DNA of 64,000 nt from Cognatundibacterium rivi (GTDB taxonomy: Bacteria > Pseudomonadota > Gammaproteobacteria > Burkholderiales > Burkholderiaceae_D), in the NCBI RefSeq assembly GCF_018139565.1, contig NZ_JAGSPK010000005.1:124001-188000 (forward strand), written 5' to 3'. The position numbers and the translations under genes were made by a program. The notes beneath the pieces are model-generated. The model worked only from the letters and a program-made list of their open reading frames with translations. It was not told the DNA's origin and made no database searches. Of this stretch, positions 36,299-46,022 are shown piece by piece; positions within the stretch are counted from its first letter, which is position 1; each line of letters begins with the position of its first letter.

Positions 36299-37609
36299 TT
36301 ATAGCATTAACGCTGACAATGGCAGCTCTATCCTGACCAGGGCACCACCGTCCTGCTGGTTACTGGCAATCACCGAGCCGCCTAATTTACGTACAAAATT
36401 CACCACAAAGTAAATACCCAGACCACTACCGGGACGCCCTTTGGTCGATTGATAAGCCTGCCCCAGATTTTCCAGTATCGAAGGTAAAAAACCCGGACCG
36501 GTATCAGTCACGATGATGACCAGTACGTCCGCGTCTCTGGATACGGTCAGAGCAAGCCAGGTTGGTGAAGCTTCAAGCGCATTATCTAACACATTGCATA
36601 TCATCTGCTTGAGAGCAGAATCAAACACGACAGGAACGTCCTGCTGTATTTGATTTTCAAAGATAAAAGTCTGTACCGGCCGCGTCGCGCGAAAATCGTC
36701 GACCAGTTGTTTGAGAAAGGTATTGATGGTTGTTTTGACAGAAGATTCGCCGCGCGCCTCTCCGGCGGACAATAAAATACTGCTGAGTGTCGTTTTACAG
36801 CGTTGCAACTGCCTTTCCATTTCACTCAGGTCTTCGAGTAAATCAGGATTTTTACTGAATTCAGGCATCCTGCGCCAGTCACCGAGAATGACGGACATCG
36901 TTGCTAAAGGTGTCCCCAATTCATGCGCCGCGCCAGATGCCAGCAAGCCCATTTTCACTATGTGCTCTTCTTCTGTGGATCGCTGGCGGACATCTGCCAG
37001 CTGCGCATCACGCGCTTTTAAATTACCGCTGATGCGCGTCAGAAAAAACACCAGCAAACCTGCATTCAGTAAAAAACAAATGATCATGCCATCGATATAA
37101 AGCTCAGGCATACCACCGTTGTTATCCGCAGGTAAAAGCAAGGGATGGGAAAATTTCGATAATCCAAGCAGGCAGCAACCACTGATCACGACTATCGACC
37201 AGGTTGACCATACTTCCAGCAAAACAGCGCTGAGGATGACCTGCAACAGATATAAAAAAATGAAGGGATTGGCAGTACCGCCACTCAGATACAGTTGCGC
37301 GGTCAGAATAGCGACATCGACCAGCAGTGCAAAAAACAATGCCCGATTGGATACTTTTGTTTCTTCGTGCCAGCGCAGATGGCTGGCAATATTGAAGGCA
37401 ATTAACACCGCCAGCACAAACGCCATCGACAATACCGGCAAACGTATGCCGAATCCGCCGACAACCAGCGCGATCGTTGCAATCTGTCCAAATACGGCAA
37501 GCCACCGCAGATGAATCAGTTGCAACATATTTTTGTGACCAGCCGAACTCTCATATTCTTCGGCGATGCCAGCTACGATATCCCGCTGATTTTCAGTCTT
37601 GCCGAACAT
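36299..37609 (-). CDS. regB: RegB/PrrB-type redox/quinone-sensing histidine kinase
   Basis: A 436-residue membrane histidine kinase. Six hydrophobic segments occupy residues ~38-195. The RegB quinone-binding heptapeptide GGTANPF is at 110-116. The H-box LASGAAHELGTPLATM has His229, and C271 (QLQRCKTTL) matches the redox-active cysteine of RegB (Cys265 in Rhodobacter). ATPase motifs follow: NVLDNALEASP, DTGPGFLP, GSGLGIYF. The ATG at 37607-37609 has GGGAG eight bases upstream; GTG 37630 or ATG 37624 are alternatives. It overlaps the 3' end of surf1 by 17 bases, so it is very likely co-transcribed with the cyo genes. Confidence 0.93.
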   Translation of the reverse strand: MFGKTENQRDIVAGIAEEYESSAGHKNMLQLIHLRWLAVFGQIATIALVVGGFGIRLPVLSMAFVLAVLIAFNIASHLRWHEETKVSNRALFFALLVDVAILTAQLYLSGGTANPFIFLYLLQVILSAVLLEVWSTWSIVVISGCCLLGLSKFSHPLLLPADNNGGMPELYIDGMIICFLLNAGLLVFFLTRISGNLKARDAQLADVRQRSTEEEHIVKMGLLASGAAHELGTPLATMSVILGDWRRMPEFSKNPDLLEDLSEMERQLQRCKTTLSSILLSAGEARGESSVKTTINTFLKQLVDDFRATRPVQTFIFENQIQQDVPVVFDSALKQMICNVLDNALEASPTWLALTVSRDADVLVIIVTDTGPGFLPSILENLGQAYQSTKGRPGSGLGIYFVVNFVRKLGGSVIASNQQDGGALVRIELPLSALML

Positions 37610-38447
37610 CCTGATGTCTCCCATTTTCACTATGATCCGGCCTCTTATTCAGACGCCAGCGGTCTTCGCGGACAACCAGATAGTATCCGCCCGCCACCAT
37701 CAAAGCGAGAGCATACCAAGTAAGTGCATAGACCAAGTGATTGTTATGAAATGAGATAACGGTTAAACCGCCGACCGGTGCCGGTTCTTCGTTTGCCAGC
37801 TGGGATTTGTAGCCTGTATCAGACTGACTTTCGGTGGCATCGGCATCAATAAAATACGGCGCTACCGGCGACAAGTTATGTTTTTTGGCGATGGCAGCAA
37901 CATCGCGCGAATACCAGCGGTCAGCCGCCGCATCGTTTTTACGCAAGAATCCGCCACCGGGTTCAGGCATGCGCAGCAGACCTGTGATACTCACGATTGG
38001 CGAACGCTCCTGCTGTGTTGCGGCTTTCATTTTATTCAGCGTGGGGACAAATCCCCGGTTCAGCAGTACAACGCTGCCATCCGTCTGGCGCAACGGCGTG
38101 ATGACCCAGTAACCACTACCCAGCACCGTCGAAGCCTGCACATAACTAGTCTGCTCAGACAATAATTGCCCCCTGACCTGCACGTGCCGGTATTCGTCAT
38201 TCGCGGCATTCACACCCGACCAAAGATGTTGATCAGGCGCGGCGATTGCCGTCGCATGTACTCGTTGCTCGACGCGGGCGATCAGATCGAGTTTCCATTG
38301 CAAGCGATAGATCTGCCATGTACCGAGAAAAATAAAGCACAAAAAAAACACCCCCGCGCACATCGCAAGAGCACGTCTTACGAATAATGAACGGGGGAAG
38401 TCTGTTACTGCAACCGGGGGCTGCGCCCCGGCATTCAGATCACTCAT
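37593..38447 (-). CDS. SURF1 family oxidase assembly protein
   Basis: A 284-residue protein with a transmembrane segment near each end (about 27-45 and 245-262) and a large periplasmic loop. The motif FLGTWQIYRLQWKLDLIARVEQRV and the segment LLNRGFVP are SURF1 signatures. SURF1 proteins help insert heme into heme-copper oxidases. It overlaps the cyoD stop (ATGA), so it probably serves the cyo oxidase. The length is somewhat longer than the alpha-proteobacterial average (about 240). Confidence 0.9.
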   Translation of the reverse strand: MSDLNAGAQPPVAVTDFPRSLFVRRALAMCAGVFFLCFIFLGTWQIYRLQWKLDLIARVEQRVHATAIAAPDQHLWSGVNAANDEYRHVQVRGQLLSEQTSYVQASTVLGSGYWVITPLRQTDGSVVLLNRGFVPTLNKMKAATQQERSPIVSITGLLRMPEPGGGFLRKNDAAADRWYSRDVAAIAKKHNLSPVAPYFIDADATESQSDTGYKSQLANEEPAPVGGLTVISFHNNHLVYALTWYALALMVAGGYYLVVREDRWRLNKRPDHSENGRHQDVRQD

Positions 38448-38902
38448 GGCATATTGCGCATGTTGTGCATTTCATTTGGATTCTCAGTATGTTTCAGAGA
38501 TTCTGGCGTTGTTTCATGCTGCATGCCTGGCATCATATTGTTATTCAGATGATACATAACCCACAGCGAGCCGCTCATCAGAATCACCACCACCATACCG
38601 GTAAACACCAATGCCAGCATGTTCCAGCCACCTTCTGAACGTGCATTCATGTGCAGGAAATACACCATGTGAACCACCACCTGCACTGCGGCCAGCGCCA
38701 GCAAGACAAAACCTGTCGTACCTGAATTGCTGAATACTTTACCCATGACCAGCCAGAATGGAATCACCGTCAGAATGACTGCCAGCACAAAACCGATGAC
38801 ATAGGTTTTCAGGCTGCCATGATCCGCGTGATCGTCATGAGCGTGATGGCCATGATGACCGTGGCCCGCATCATGCGTTGTATGTTCGTGATGTGCACTC
38901 AT
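38444..38902 (-). CDS. cyoD: Cytochrome o ubiquinol oxidase subunit IV CyoD
   Basis: A 152-residue subunit IV with three transmembrane segments (about 32-52, 60-80 and 96-116) and the conserved VVHMVYFLHMN. A His/Asp-rich N-terminus (HHEHTTHD...HGHHGHHAHDDHADHG) precedes the membrane part and is longer than in E. coli CyoD (109 residues); it might bind metal, which is inference. A Met/Asn-rich tail follows. The ATG overlaps the cyoC stop (ATGA). An upstream in-frame extension is rejected because it would run back over cyoC. Confidence 0.92.
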   Translation of the reverse strand: MSAHHEHTTHDAGHGHHGHHAHDDHADHGSLKTYVIGFVLAVILTVIPFWLVMGKVFSNSGTTGFVLLALAAVQVVVHMVYFLHMNARSEGGWNMLALVFTGMVVVILMSGSLWVMYHLNNNMMPGMQHETTPESLKHTENPNEMHNMRNMP

Positions 38903-39534
38903 GGCAAAACTCCCATCAGGTAAACAAAGGTAAATACACCGATCCAGATCACATCCAGGAAATGCCAGAACATGGACAGGCACATCAGGCGACGATTGTT
39001 TTCAGTCGTCAGACCATGACGTTTTAATTGGAACAGCAAAGTGATCAGCCAGACGATACCGAAAGTCACGTGCAGACCATGCGTTGCCACCAGCGCAAAG
39101 AACGAGGTCAAAAAGCCACTGCGTTGAGGACCGGCACCTTCATGAATCAGATGGATGAACTCATATAATTCGAGGCCGATAAAACAAGCACCCAGCAAGC
39201 CAGTGACCACCAGCCAGATCAGCGTGTTGTTCAGACGTTTTTTCTGCGCTTCCAGCATCGCAAAACCATAGGTAATCGATGACAGCAACAGTAAAGACGT
39301 GTTGATTGCCACCAACGGCAGATCAAACAATTCAGCACCGGTCGGGCCGCCTGCGTAGTTACGACCGAGTACGGCGTATGCGGCAAACAGACACGCAAAA
39401 ATCAGACAGTCGCTCATCAGATACAGCCAGAAGCCAAGCAGCGTGCCGTTTTCCGGATGATGTTCGAGAACGAAATAGCGTGAACCAGAAGCCTGGCTCA
39501 TCGCATCATGAGTAGAAATAGATTTATCAGACAT
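38899..39534 (-). CDS. cyoC: Cytochrome o ubiquinol oxidase subunit III CyoC
   Basis: A 211-residue subunit III with five transmembrane helices. [23 protein letters not shown] and [15 protein letters not shown] are conserved in CyoC. It stabilises the oxidase core. It overlaps the end of cyoB by eight bases and cyoD by four, consistent with tight co-translation in cyoABCD. Confidence 0.95.
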   Translation of the reverse strand: MSDKSISTHDAMSQASGSRYFVLEHHPENGTLLGFWLYLMSDCLIFACLFAAYAVLGRNYAGGPTGAELFDLPLVAINTSLLLLSSITYGFAMLEAQKKRLNNTLIWLVVTGLLGACFIGLELYEFIHLIHEGAGPQRSGFLTSFFALVATHGLHVTFGIVWLITLLFQLKRHGLTTENNRRLMCLSMFWHFLDVIWIGVFTFVYLMGVLP

Positions 39535-41530
39535 GGCTAGCTAACAAACGTGTGCGTTCATTTTCGGTACGGACAACTTCGTCCGCAGGAATGTAGTAAT
39601 CGCGGTTGTAATTAAAAGTATGGATGATGATGGCGGCCATCATGACGATGAAGCCCAGCCCTGCCAACAACCACATTTGCCAGATCAGCGCAAAGCCACA
39701 AACCGCGCTGAGACCAGCGATGATGATGCCAGCCGCCGTATTTTTCGGCATATGAATCGCCAGGAATCCGGAAGTCGGACGAACATAGTTGTTCGCTTTC
39801 ATATCAACCCATGCATCGTTATCGTGGATGCGAGGCGTGAAGGCGAAATTGTATGCAGGCGGCGGAGACGAGGTTGCCCACTCCAGTGTGCGTCCACCCC
39901 ATGGATCACCAGTCACATCACGCAATTCCGCACGGCGCAGATAGCTGACAACCAATTGAATGACGAAACAGGCAATACCGATCGCGATCAGAACTGCACC
40001 AGCGGCAGCGATCTGGAACCATATCTGCAACGATGGATCTTCAAAATGGCTCAGACGACGTGTCACCCCCATCAGACCTAATACATACAATGGCATGAAC
40101 GCGAAGTAGAAACCGATAGTCCAGAACCAGAATGAGCATTTACCCCAGAAACTGTCGAGCTTATAGCCGAATGCTTTAGGGAACCAGTAGTTAATCGCCG
40201 CAAACACACCGAATACGACGCCACCAATAATCACGTTATGGAAGTGCGCAATCAGGAACAAACTATTGTGTAAAACAAAGTCAGCAGGTGGAACTGCCAG
40301 CAATACGCCCGTCATACCACCGATGACAAATGTCACCATGAAACCCATAGTCCATAACATCGGCACTTCAAAACGGATACGTCCGCGATACATCGTAAAC
40401 AACCAGTTAAACATCTTCGCACCGGTTGGAATCGAAATAATCATCGTGGTGATACCGAAGAACGAGTTGACGCTCGCACCGGAACCCATCGTGAAAAAGT
40501 GATGCAACCAGACCAGATAAGACAAGATCGTGATCACGACAGTTGCGTACACCATGGAGGTGTAGCCAAACAAACGTTTGGAACAGAAAGTCGAGACGAT
40601 TTCGGAATACACACCGAAGCAAGGCAGAATCAGGATATAAACCTCAGGATGACCCCAGATCCAGATCAGATTCACGTACATCATGGAATTGCCGCCCATG
40701 TCGTTCGTGAAGAAGTTGGTACCGAAAACGCGATCCAGCGACAACATTGCCAACACCGCGGTCAACACTGGGAAAGCGGCAACGATCAGCACGTTAGTGC
40801 ACAACGCAGTCCAGGTGAAGACTGGCATTTTCATCATCGTCATGCCTGGTGCACGCATCTTGACGATCGTCACAATCAGGTTCACGCCTGAGAGCAAGGT
40901 GCCGACACCGGCAATCTGTAGCGACCAGATGTAGTAATCCACCCCGACATCCGGGCTACCTAAAATACCTGACAGCGGCGGATAAGCCAGCCAGCCGGTA
41001 CGCGCAAATTCACCAACGAACAAAGACGCCATCACCAGCAAGGCACCGAAAGTCGTCATCCAGAAGCTGAAGTTATTCAGGAACGGGAAAGCAACGTCAC
41101 GGGCACCGATTTGCAGCGGCACAACGTAGTTCATCAAACCAGTAACGAAAGGCATCGCCACGAAGAAAATCATGATCACGCCATGCGCAGTGAACACCTG
41201 GTCATAGTGGTGCGGTGGCAAAAAGCCGGCCGAGTCACCGAATGCCATCGCCTGCTGAGCACGCATCATTAAGGCGTCGGCAAAGCCACGTAACAGCATG
41301 ACCAGACCGAGGATCATGTACATGATACCGATACGCTTGTGGTCAATACTTGTCAGCCATTCACGCCACAAGGTTCCCCAGACGCGGAAGTAAGTCAATG
41401 CACCCAGCAATGCCAGGCCACCGAAAACGACACCAGCGAAGGTAGCAAGAAGAATCGGCTCATGCAAAGGAATCGCTTCCCAGCTGAGACGGCCGAATAT
41501 CAGCTTAGTCAAATCAATTTGGTCTAACAT
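39527..41530 (-). CDS. cyoB: Cytochrome o ubiquinol oxidase subunit I CyoB
   Basis: The 667-residue catalytic subunit (E. coli 663). It carries low-spin heme b, heme o and CuB and reduces O2 with electrons from ubiquinol while pumping protons. Visible ligands and motifs: [12 protein letters not shown] (CuB His and cross-linked Tyr), [11 protein letters not shown] (two CuB His) and [12 protein letters not shown] (heme His pair). [11 protein letters not shown] near residue 60 is typical. The ATG at 41528-41530 follows GGAAAATAAAG. It sits two bases after the cyoA stop codon. Confidence 0.97.
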   Translation of the reverse strand: MLDQIDLTKLIFGRLSWEAIPLHEPILLATFAGVVFGGLALLGALTYFRVWGTLWREWLTSIDHKRIGIMYMILGLVMLLRGFADALMMRAQQAMAFGDSAGFLPPHHYDQVFTAHGVIMIFFVAMPFVTGLMNYVVPLQIGARDVAFPFLNNFSFWMTTFGALLVMASLFVGEFARTGWLAYPPLSGILGSPDVGVDYYIWSLQIAGVGTLLSGVNLIVTIVKMRAPGMTMMKMPVFTWTALCTNVLIVAAFPVLTAVLAMLSLDRVFGTNFFTNDMGGNSMMYVNLIWIWGHPEVYILILPCFGVYSEIVSTFCSKRLFGYTSMVYATVVITILSYLVWLHHFFTMGSGASVNSFFGITTMIISIPTGAKMFNWLFTMYRGRIRFEVPMLWTMGFMVTFVIGGMTGVLLAVPPADFVLHNSLFLIAHFHNVIIGGVVFGVFAAINYWFPKAFGYKLDSFWGKCSFWFWTIGFYFAFMPLYVLGLMGVTRRLSHFEDPSLQIWFQIAAAGAVLIAIGIACFVIQLVVSYLRRAELRDVTGDPWGGRTLEWATSSPPPAYNFAFTPRIHDNDAWVDMKANNYVRPTSGFLAIHMPKNTAAGIIIAGLSAVCGFALIWQMWLLAGLGFIVMMAAIIIHTFNYNRDYYIPADEVVRTENERTRLLASHV

Positions 41531-41532
41531 CT

Positions 41533-42555
41533 TTATTTTCCAATAGTAACTGGTGGTGTGGTACACACTTCAGCATCCGACCCGCGTGCAGCCTGCTGAT
41601 TCTGAGCGAGCATAGAAACAACTTTTTCGTTCGCTTTTGATACTGGCTTCACATTCACATCCATAGACATCAATTTATCCATGCAAATCTGATCAGCACC
41701 GACACAACGATTGAGAATGGCATGAAACAGATCGGCGTCGACTGAACCATAACGACGCACCGGATCTTTGATACTTGGTTTTTCAACCTCGAGATAAGCC
41801 GCGCGATTCAGGTTCAGTTTTTCAGCTTTGGTGGTCTGCACCCACTGATTGAAATTTTCCTGCGTCATCCCATGGAATTTGAAACGCATGTCAGAAAAGC
41901 CTGCGCCGCTATAGTTAGCAGAAAAGCCATCATATGTACCAGCCTTATTGATCACGGCATTCAATTGTGTTTCCATCCCTGGCATCGCATAGATCTGACC
42001 GGCCAGCGCTGGAACATAAAATGAATTCATGACGGTGGATGCAGTGATTCGGAAATGAACCGGCACATCGACTGGCGCAATCAATTCATTCACCGTTGCC
42101 ACACCTTGTTCTGGATAAATAAACAACCATTTCCAGTCCAAAGCGACGACTTCCACGACCAGCGGCTTGACGTTGGCAGAAAGCGGACGATTTTCATCTA
42201 ATCGCGACAACTTTCGATATGGATCAAGAGTATGTGTAGAAATCCATGTCAACATTCCCAAAACGATGATAATCAACAGAGGGGCTCCCCAGATAATTAA
42301 TTCGAGTTTGGTTGAATGATCCCACTCAGGGTCGTACTTTGCACTGGTATTACTCTGTCTGTAGCGCCATGCAAAAAACAAGGTCAGGAAAATGACAGGA
42401 ATAATGATGATTAACATCAGGAGAGTAGAAATGACAATCAGCTTGCTCTGCTGAGCGGCGATATCGCCTGAAGGATTTAACACAATAGTGTCACATCCAG
42501 CCAACAGTGCAACGCATAGGAGTATTAGTCCGCGCCGAGCTAGTAGGGAAATCAT
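41533..42555 (-). CDS. cyoA: Cytochrome o ubiquinol oxidase subunit II CyoA
   Basis: A 340-residue subunit II. The signal peptide ends in a lipobox (LLAGC, acylated Cys21); two transmembrane helices follow. The periplasmic cupredoxin-like domain ([26 protein letters not shown]) lacks the CuA ligands, as expected for a quinol oxidase. A C-terminal extension contains two cysteines ([13 protein letters not shown]). The ATG at 42553-42555 is set by the lipoprotein signal, although no good ribosome site is visible. It is the first gene of the cyoABCD-surf1-regB-regA run, and divergent from an MFS gene. Confidence 0.94.
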   Translation of the reverse strand: MISLLARRGLILLCVALLAGCDTIVLNPSGDIAAQQSKLIVISTLLMLIIIIPVIFLTLFFAWRYRQSNTSAKYDPEWDHSTKLELIIWGAPLLIIIVLGMLTWISTHTLDPYRKLSRLDENRPLSANVKPLVVEVVALDWKWLFIYPEQGVATVNELIAPVDVPVHFRITASTVMNSFYVPALAGQIYAMPGMETQLNAVINKAGTYDGFSANYSGAGFSDMRFKFHGMTQENFNQWVQTTKAEKLNLNRAAYLEVEKPSIKDPVRRYGSVDADLFHAILNRCVGADQICMDKLMSMDVNVKPVSKANEKVVSMLAQNQQAARGSDAEVCTTPPVTIGK

Positions 42556-42635
42556 GCAGGAAAGTCCAAGGTAAAGGATAAATCGTGGTAATGTACACGG
42601 ACTGACTAGCATTAGCGATTGGACGTTTTGTCCCA

Positions 42636-42661
42636 CCCTGCCATAGCTATATCGGGCAGGG
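42636..42661. repeat. Inverted repeat in the cyoA/MFS divergent region
   Basis: CCCTGCC (42636-42642) and GGCAGGG (42655-42661) form a 7-bp stem with a 12-nt loop between the divergent starts of cyoA and the MFS gene. No T-run follows on either strand, so a terminator is unlikely. It may be a regulator site or chance. Confidence 0.4.
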
Positions 42662-42704
42662 CTTCAGGCGTCCGTCGATAAAAACACTACTAAGAGAGAC
42701 GACT

Positions 42705-44054
42705 ATGCCAAGTATCAGCCACAATGGTGAGCAACTCACCAGTATTCCTGTACGTCCTGACCTCCTCCCTGCCCCCAGAAACAGTCACGCTGACCATACC
42801 TCGATTTCCCCCGGAGAAATCGCCATTGGCGTCGTCATCGGTCGCGCTTCTGAATATTTTGATTTTTTTGTGTACGCCATTGCATCAGTATTAGTGTTTC
42901 CGGCAGTTTTCTTTCCTTTCGAACAAAGACTGGAAGCAACGCTGTATTCATTTGTCATTTTTTCTTTTGCCTTCATCGCGCGACCAATAGGCACAGTGGC
43001 ATTTATGGCGATTCAACGTCATCTGGGGCGAGAGGCAAAACTCACGATTGCTTTGGTTCTGCTTGGCATATCCACCGCCGGCATCGCATTCCTGCCTACG
43101 TTTTCACATCTCGGTTACGCAGCTATCGTTATTCTTGCGTCGTTGCGCATAGGCCAGGGACTTGCGATGGGCGGCTCGTGGGATGGACTCCCCTCTCTGC
43201 TGGCATTGAATGCGCCACAACATAAGCGCGGCTGGTATGCGATGCTGGGGCAGCTCGGCGCCCCGGTCGGCTTCATGATCGCTGGCAGCCTGTTTGCTTA
43301 TTTACTATCCAACCTGTCTCCGGAAGATTTTCTGGATTGGGGCTGGCGCTATCCTTTCTATGTCGCCTTCGCTATAAATGTCGTTGCTTTGTTTGCCCGC
43401 CTGCGCCTGGTTTCCACCAATGAATATGCGCGTCTGCTGGACGAGCGTGAACTGGAGCCGACCAAGATTGTAGAGATGAGCGGATCACAAGGGCGAAATG
43501 TATTGATCGGCGCATTGGCCGCGTTAGCCAGCTACGCCTTATTCCATCTGGTCACCGTATTTCCTCTGTCATGGCTGACGTTGTACTCAACACGCTCGCT
43601 AACGGATGTGCTTTATATACAAGTGACTGGCGCAGGATTAATGACCTTAGGCGTGATCGCGTCTGGTCTAATCGCAGATCGCTACGGTCGCCGCAATACA
43701 CTGGGAACATTCGCACTATTCATTGCGATTCTGAGTGTATTTGTACCAAGCCTGCTTGGCGGTGGCGAGTCTGCTCAGAACACATTTATTCTGGTCGGGT
43801 TTGCTTTACTGGGCTTATCTTATGGTCAGGCGGCAGGAGCTGTGACCGCCAATTTTTCAGCGAAATACCGTTATACCGGCGCAGCTTTGACGTCTGATCT
43901 TTCATGGCTGGTCGGTGCCGGTTTTGCGCCGTTGGTCGCATTGGGACTATCAGCCCATTTTGGCCTTGCCTATGTCAGCCTATATCTGCTCTCAGGCGCA
44001 GCTTGCTCAATCGCGGCATTAAGCCTGAACCGGGCACTGGAAATCAAAGACTAA
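42705..44054 (+). CDS. MFS transporter, metabolite:H+ symporter type
   Basis: A 449-residue, 12-helix major facilitator of the MHS type (ShiA/ProP/KgtP relatives). Evidence: IAIGVVIGRASEYFDFFVYAIASVLVFPAVFFP at the first helix, FIARPIGTVAFMAIQRHLGREAKLTIAL in loop 2-3 and IASGLIADRYGRRNTL in loop 8-9. Members import organic acids, osmolytes or shikimate with protons; the substrate here is unknown. The ATG has a GAGAG site. It is divergent from cyoA and closed by its own terminator. Confidence 0.85.
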   Translation: MPSISHNGEQLTSIPVRPDLLPAPRNSHADHTSISPGEIAIGVVIGRASEYFDFFVYAIASVLVFPAVFFPFEQRLEATLYSFVIFSFAFIARPIGTVAFMAIQRHLGREAKLTIALVLLGISTAGIAFLPTFSHLGYAAIVILASLRIGQGLAMGGSWDGLPSLLALNAPQHKRGWYAMLGQLGAPVGFMIAGSLFAYLLSNLSPEDFLDWGWRYPFYVAFAINVVALFARLRLVSTNEYARLLDERELEPTKIVEMSGSQGRNVLIGALAALASYALFHLVTVFPLSWLTLYSTRSLTDVLYIQVTGAGLMTLGVIASGLIADRYGRRNTLGTFALFIAILSVFVPSLLGGGESAQNTFILVGFALLGLSYGQAAGAVTANFSAKYRYTGAALTSDLSWLVGAGFAPLVALGLSAHFGLAYVSLYLLSGAACSIAALSLNRALEIKD

Positions 44055-44074
44055 CGCTTTTCGATATAAAAACG

Positions 44075-44119
44075 AAGCTCTGCAACAAGATAAGAAATTG
44101 CTTGCTGCAGAGCTTTTTT
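44075..44119 (+). terminator. Intrinsic terminator after the MFS gene
   Basis: AAGCTCTGCA (44075-44084) pairs with TGCAGAGCTT (44106-44115) and the stem is followed by T residues. It lies about 20 bases after the MFS stop codon. Confidence 0.75.
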
Positions 44120-44173
44120 ACATCCCACCTCATTTTTAAACGCTGGTAGCCCCGCCTCCTGACTGAGAACAAA

Positions 44174-45892
44174 TCAGACGTTGACGTCAATATTGCCAGC
44201 AGTTTGAGGATTCATGGATGCACCCGTCGGATCTTCAACATTTTTTGCTTGTACGTGTTTTTTATTTCCCGCAGCTTCATTGGCGCCTTGCTGACTGGCG
44301 TGCTGCTTTAAATCCATAGCCACAGGCGGGATTTCATTACCGAACACAATTTCATCCATTTCCCCCTGATCATCGCCGGATCGCTGATGCTCAATTGCAT
44401 CACTCACCTTATAAGCAGCGACGGCAGCAGAAATAGCGGGATTCACGCCACCAGGCAAAGACAATAATGCAGCAGCAACTCCGCTCAAGGTGTTTGTTGC
44501 AGCGTTTGCAATGGTCGCAAGCGCTGCGGATGAATTTGAACCCGTAGATGCCGCAGGCTCAGATACCGCCGGGGCGACCATCTCAAGCGGAGTGCTCAAC
44601 CCACTGAGATTATTCAGACTGTAGCTCAAATCCGTCACCACAACAGTCGGATTCACTGACGCTTGATGAGTGATTGCCGCTTCGCTAATGGCAGCATTGA
44701 TCTGATCTGTAACCGCATCGGTAGCCGCTTGCGAGGAACTCACTGAGCTCAGCACATGATCAACTGATGCGGAAGTTAAAGAATTTGCTGTCACGCCATA
44801 GCCGCCAATTTCTGCAATATCTGCCAACCCGGTCTGGATAAAACTGGCGTCGCTCGCAAGCAAAGCCCCCAGAACTTCGTCCGACAATAAAGTCTGCGCT
44901 TGCGCTGCGATCGTGGAGGCGTTATCAGAGGCAATCACTGTATTCATCGCCAACGAATCAATAACCGGATGATCAAGCGCAGGATTGATCTGAGCCGCAG
45001 CGATACTTACCGGATTCAATTCAGAAGGCGAAATATTAACAGCCGCAGATGGCGCAGACATGGGTTGATCTGCGGAAATATTGGAAATGTTGGTCGTGCT
45101 GTTTTCCCTCACCGCACTCGATTGTCCAGCAACTGTATCAGCTGTCTTTGCGGCCACGGTTTCCCGCACGGGCAAATTAGTAGAGGCGATAGGTTCCGCA
45201 ACAGAAGTGATCACACCAGCCGCCGTTGTCGCCCCATTTGCAAACGAAGTGCTGCTACCGAAATTATCCGCGACAGCATTGCTGACCTCTGGATTAGTCA
45301 GATTTTGGCTCTGCGCAATCAGCGTGGTCTCGATTTGCGCCAATGCCTGTAAAGCCTGGGTCAGCAAGGTCGCCGTGGTCAGCGGTGCACTGGCGTATGC
45401 TTTTTGCAAAACAACCGGATCCAACTTGAACTGACTGTTTTCAGCGCCAACAGATGTGTCCAGAGTAATGCCTATCTGCGACAGACTTTCGAGTAAATTG
45501 TTGCCGCTATCCGCCAGCACACCGCCCATTGCATCCAGCAGACTGTTATCCAGAAAAGATGCCAAAGGATCCTGAATACTGTTGACATTACCGTTTTGAA
45601 AAGTATTGAATGCCTTGACAAACATATTCGCCAGAGATGCCGTTGTCGCGAAATTTGTTGCAGCATCACCAATTGGAGCGGCGCTGCCATTTGTCGCAAT
45701 CACCTTCATTTGCTGTCCAAGTAAAGCGATTGTCGTCGCCAATGTCTGACTCAGTGAAGAAACATCGACCACACTTGCCGCACCACTGACATTACCTGCG
45801 ACCGCTGTTTCGACCGATACAGAACTGACTGCCGACAAGGCCGAGAGTCTGACGGGAACGACAGCAGCAATCGCATCCGTTGAAATCACCAT
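44174..45892 (-). CDS. Large Ala/Ser/Thr-rich protein of unknown function
   Basis: A 572-residue protein that I do not recognise with confidence. The composition is strongly biased to Ala, Ser, Thr, Val and Asn, with almost no cysteine and no transmembrane helix. The N-terminus MVISTDAIAAVVPVRL is not a classic signal peptide. A segment around residues 135-180 (LLESLSQIGITLDTSV...FKLDPVVLQKAYASAPL) recalls the C-terminal part of FliD-like flagellar cap proteins ('GI.. .G.L.LD...L..A...P'). The last ~70 residues are charged (DAIEHQRSGDDQGEMDEIVFGNEIPPVAMDL). A weak AGGAAAG site precedes the ATG. No flagellar genes are nearby. An unconventional secreted or surface protein is a guess. Confidence 0.6.
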   Translation of the reverse strand: MVISTDAIAAVVPVRLSALSAVSSVSVETAVAGNVSGAASVVDVSSLSQTLATTIALLGQQMKVIATNGSAAPIGDAATNFATTASLANMFVKAFNTFQNGNVNSIQDPLASFLDNSLLDAMGGVLADSGNNLLESLSQIGITLDTSVGAENSQFKLDPVVLQKAYASAPLTTATLLTQALQALAQIETTLIAQSQNLTNPEVSNAVADNFGSSTSFANGATTAAGVITSVAEPIASTNLPVRETVAAKTADTVAGQSSAVRENSTTNISNISADQPMSAPSAAVNISPSELNPVSIAAAQINPALDHPVIDSLAMNTVIASDNASTIAAQAQTLLSDEVLGALLASDASFIQTGLADIAEIGGYGVTANSLTSASVDHVLSSVSSSQAATDAVTDQINAAISEAAITHQASVNPTVVVTDLSYSLNNLSGLSTPLEMVAPAVSEPAASTGSNSSAALATIANAATNTLSGVAAALLSLPGGVNPAISAAVAAYKVSDAIEHQRSGDDQGEMDEIVFGNEIPPVAMDLKQHASQQGANEAAGNKKHVQAKNVEDPTGASMNPQTAGNIDVNV

Positions 45893-45946
45893 GATCAGTT
45901 CACTTTCCTGATAAATATCGACAACGGTTTCAGTTTAGGACGAATG

Positions 45947-45967
45947 AAAAACACTGCCAGTGTTTTT
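45947..45967 (-). terminator. Intrinsic terminator after the second MFS gene
   Basis: AAAAACACTG (45947-45956) and CAGTGTTTTT (45958-45967) form a near-continuous palindrome ending in five T on either strand. It lies about 55 bases after the stop codon of the MFS gene at 46023-47228 and ahead of the Ala/Ser/Thr-rich gene. Confidence 0.65.
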
Positions 45968-46022
45968 ACAAAAACGGATTAAACTCCTGACCCAATTTAA
46001 GGGAAAAGCCCAAAGGTGTAAT

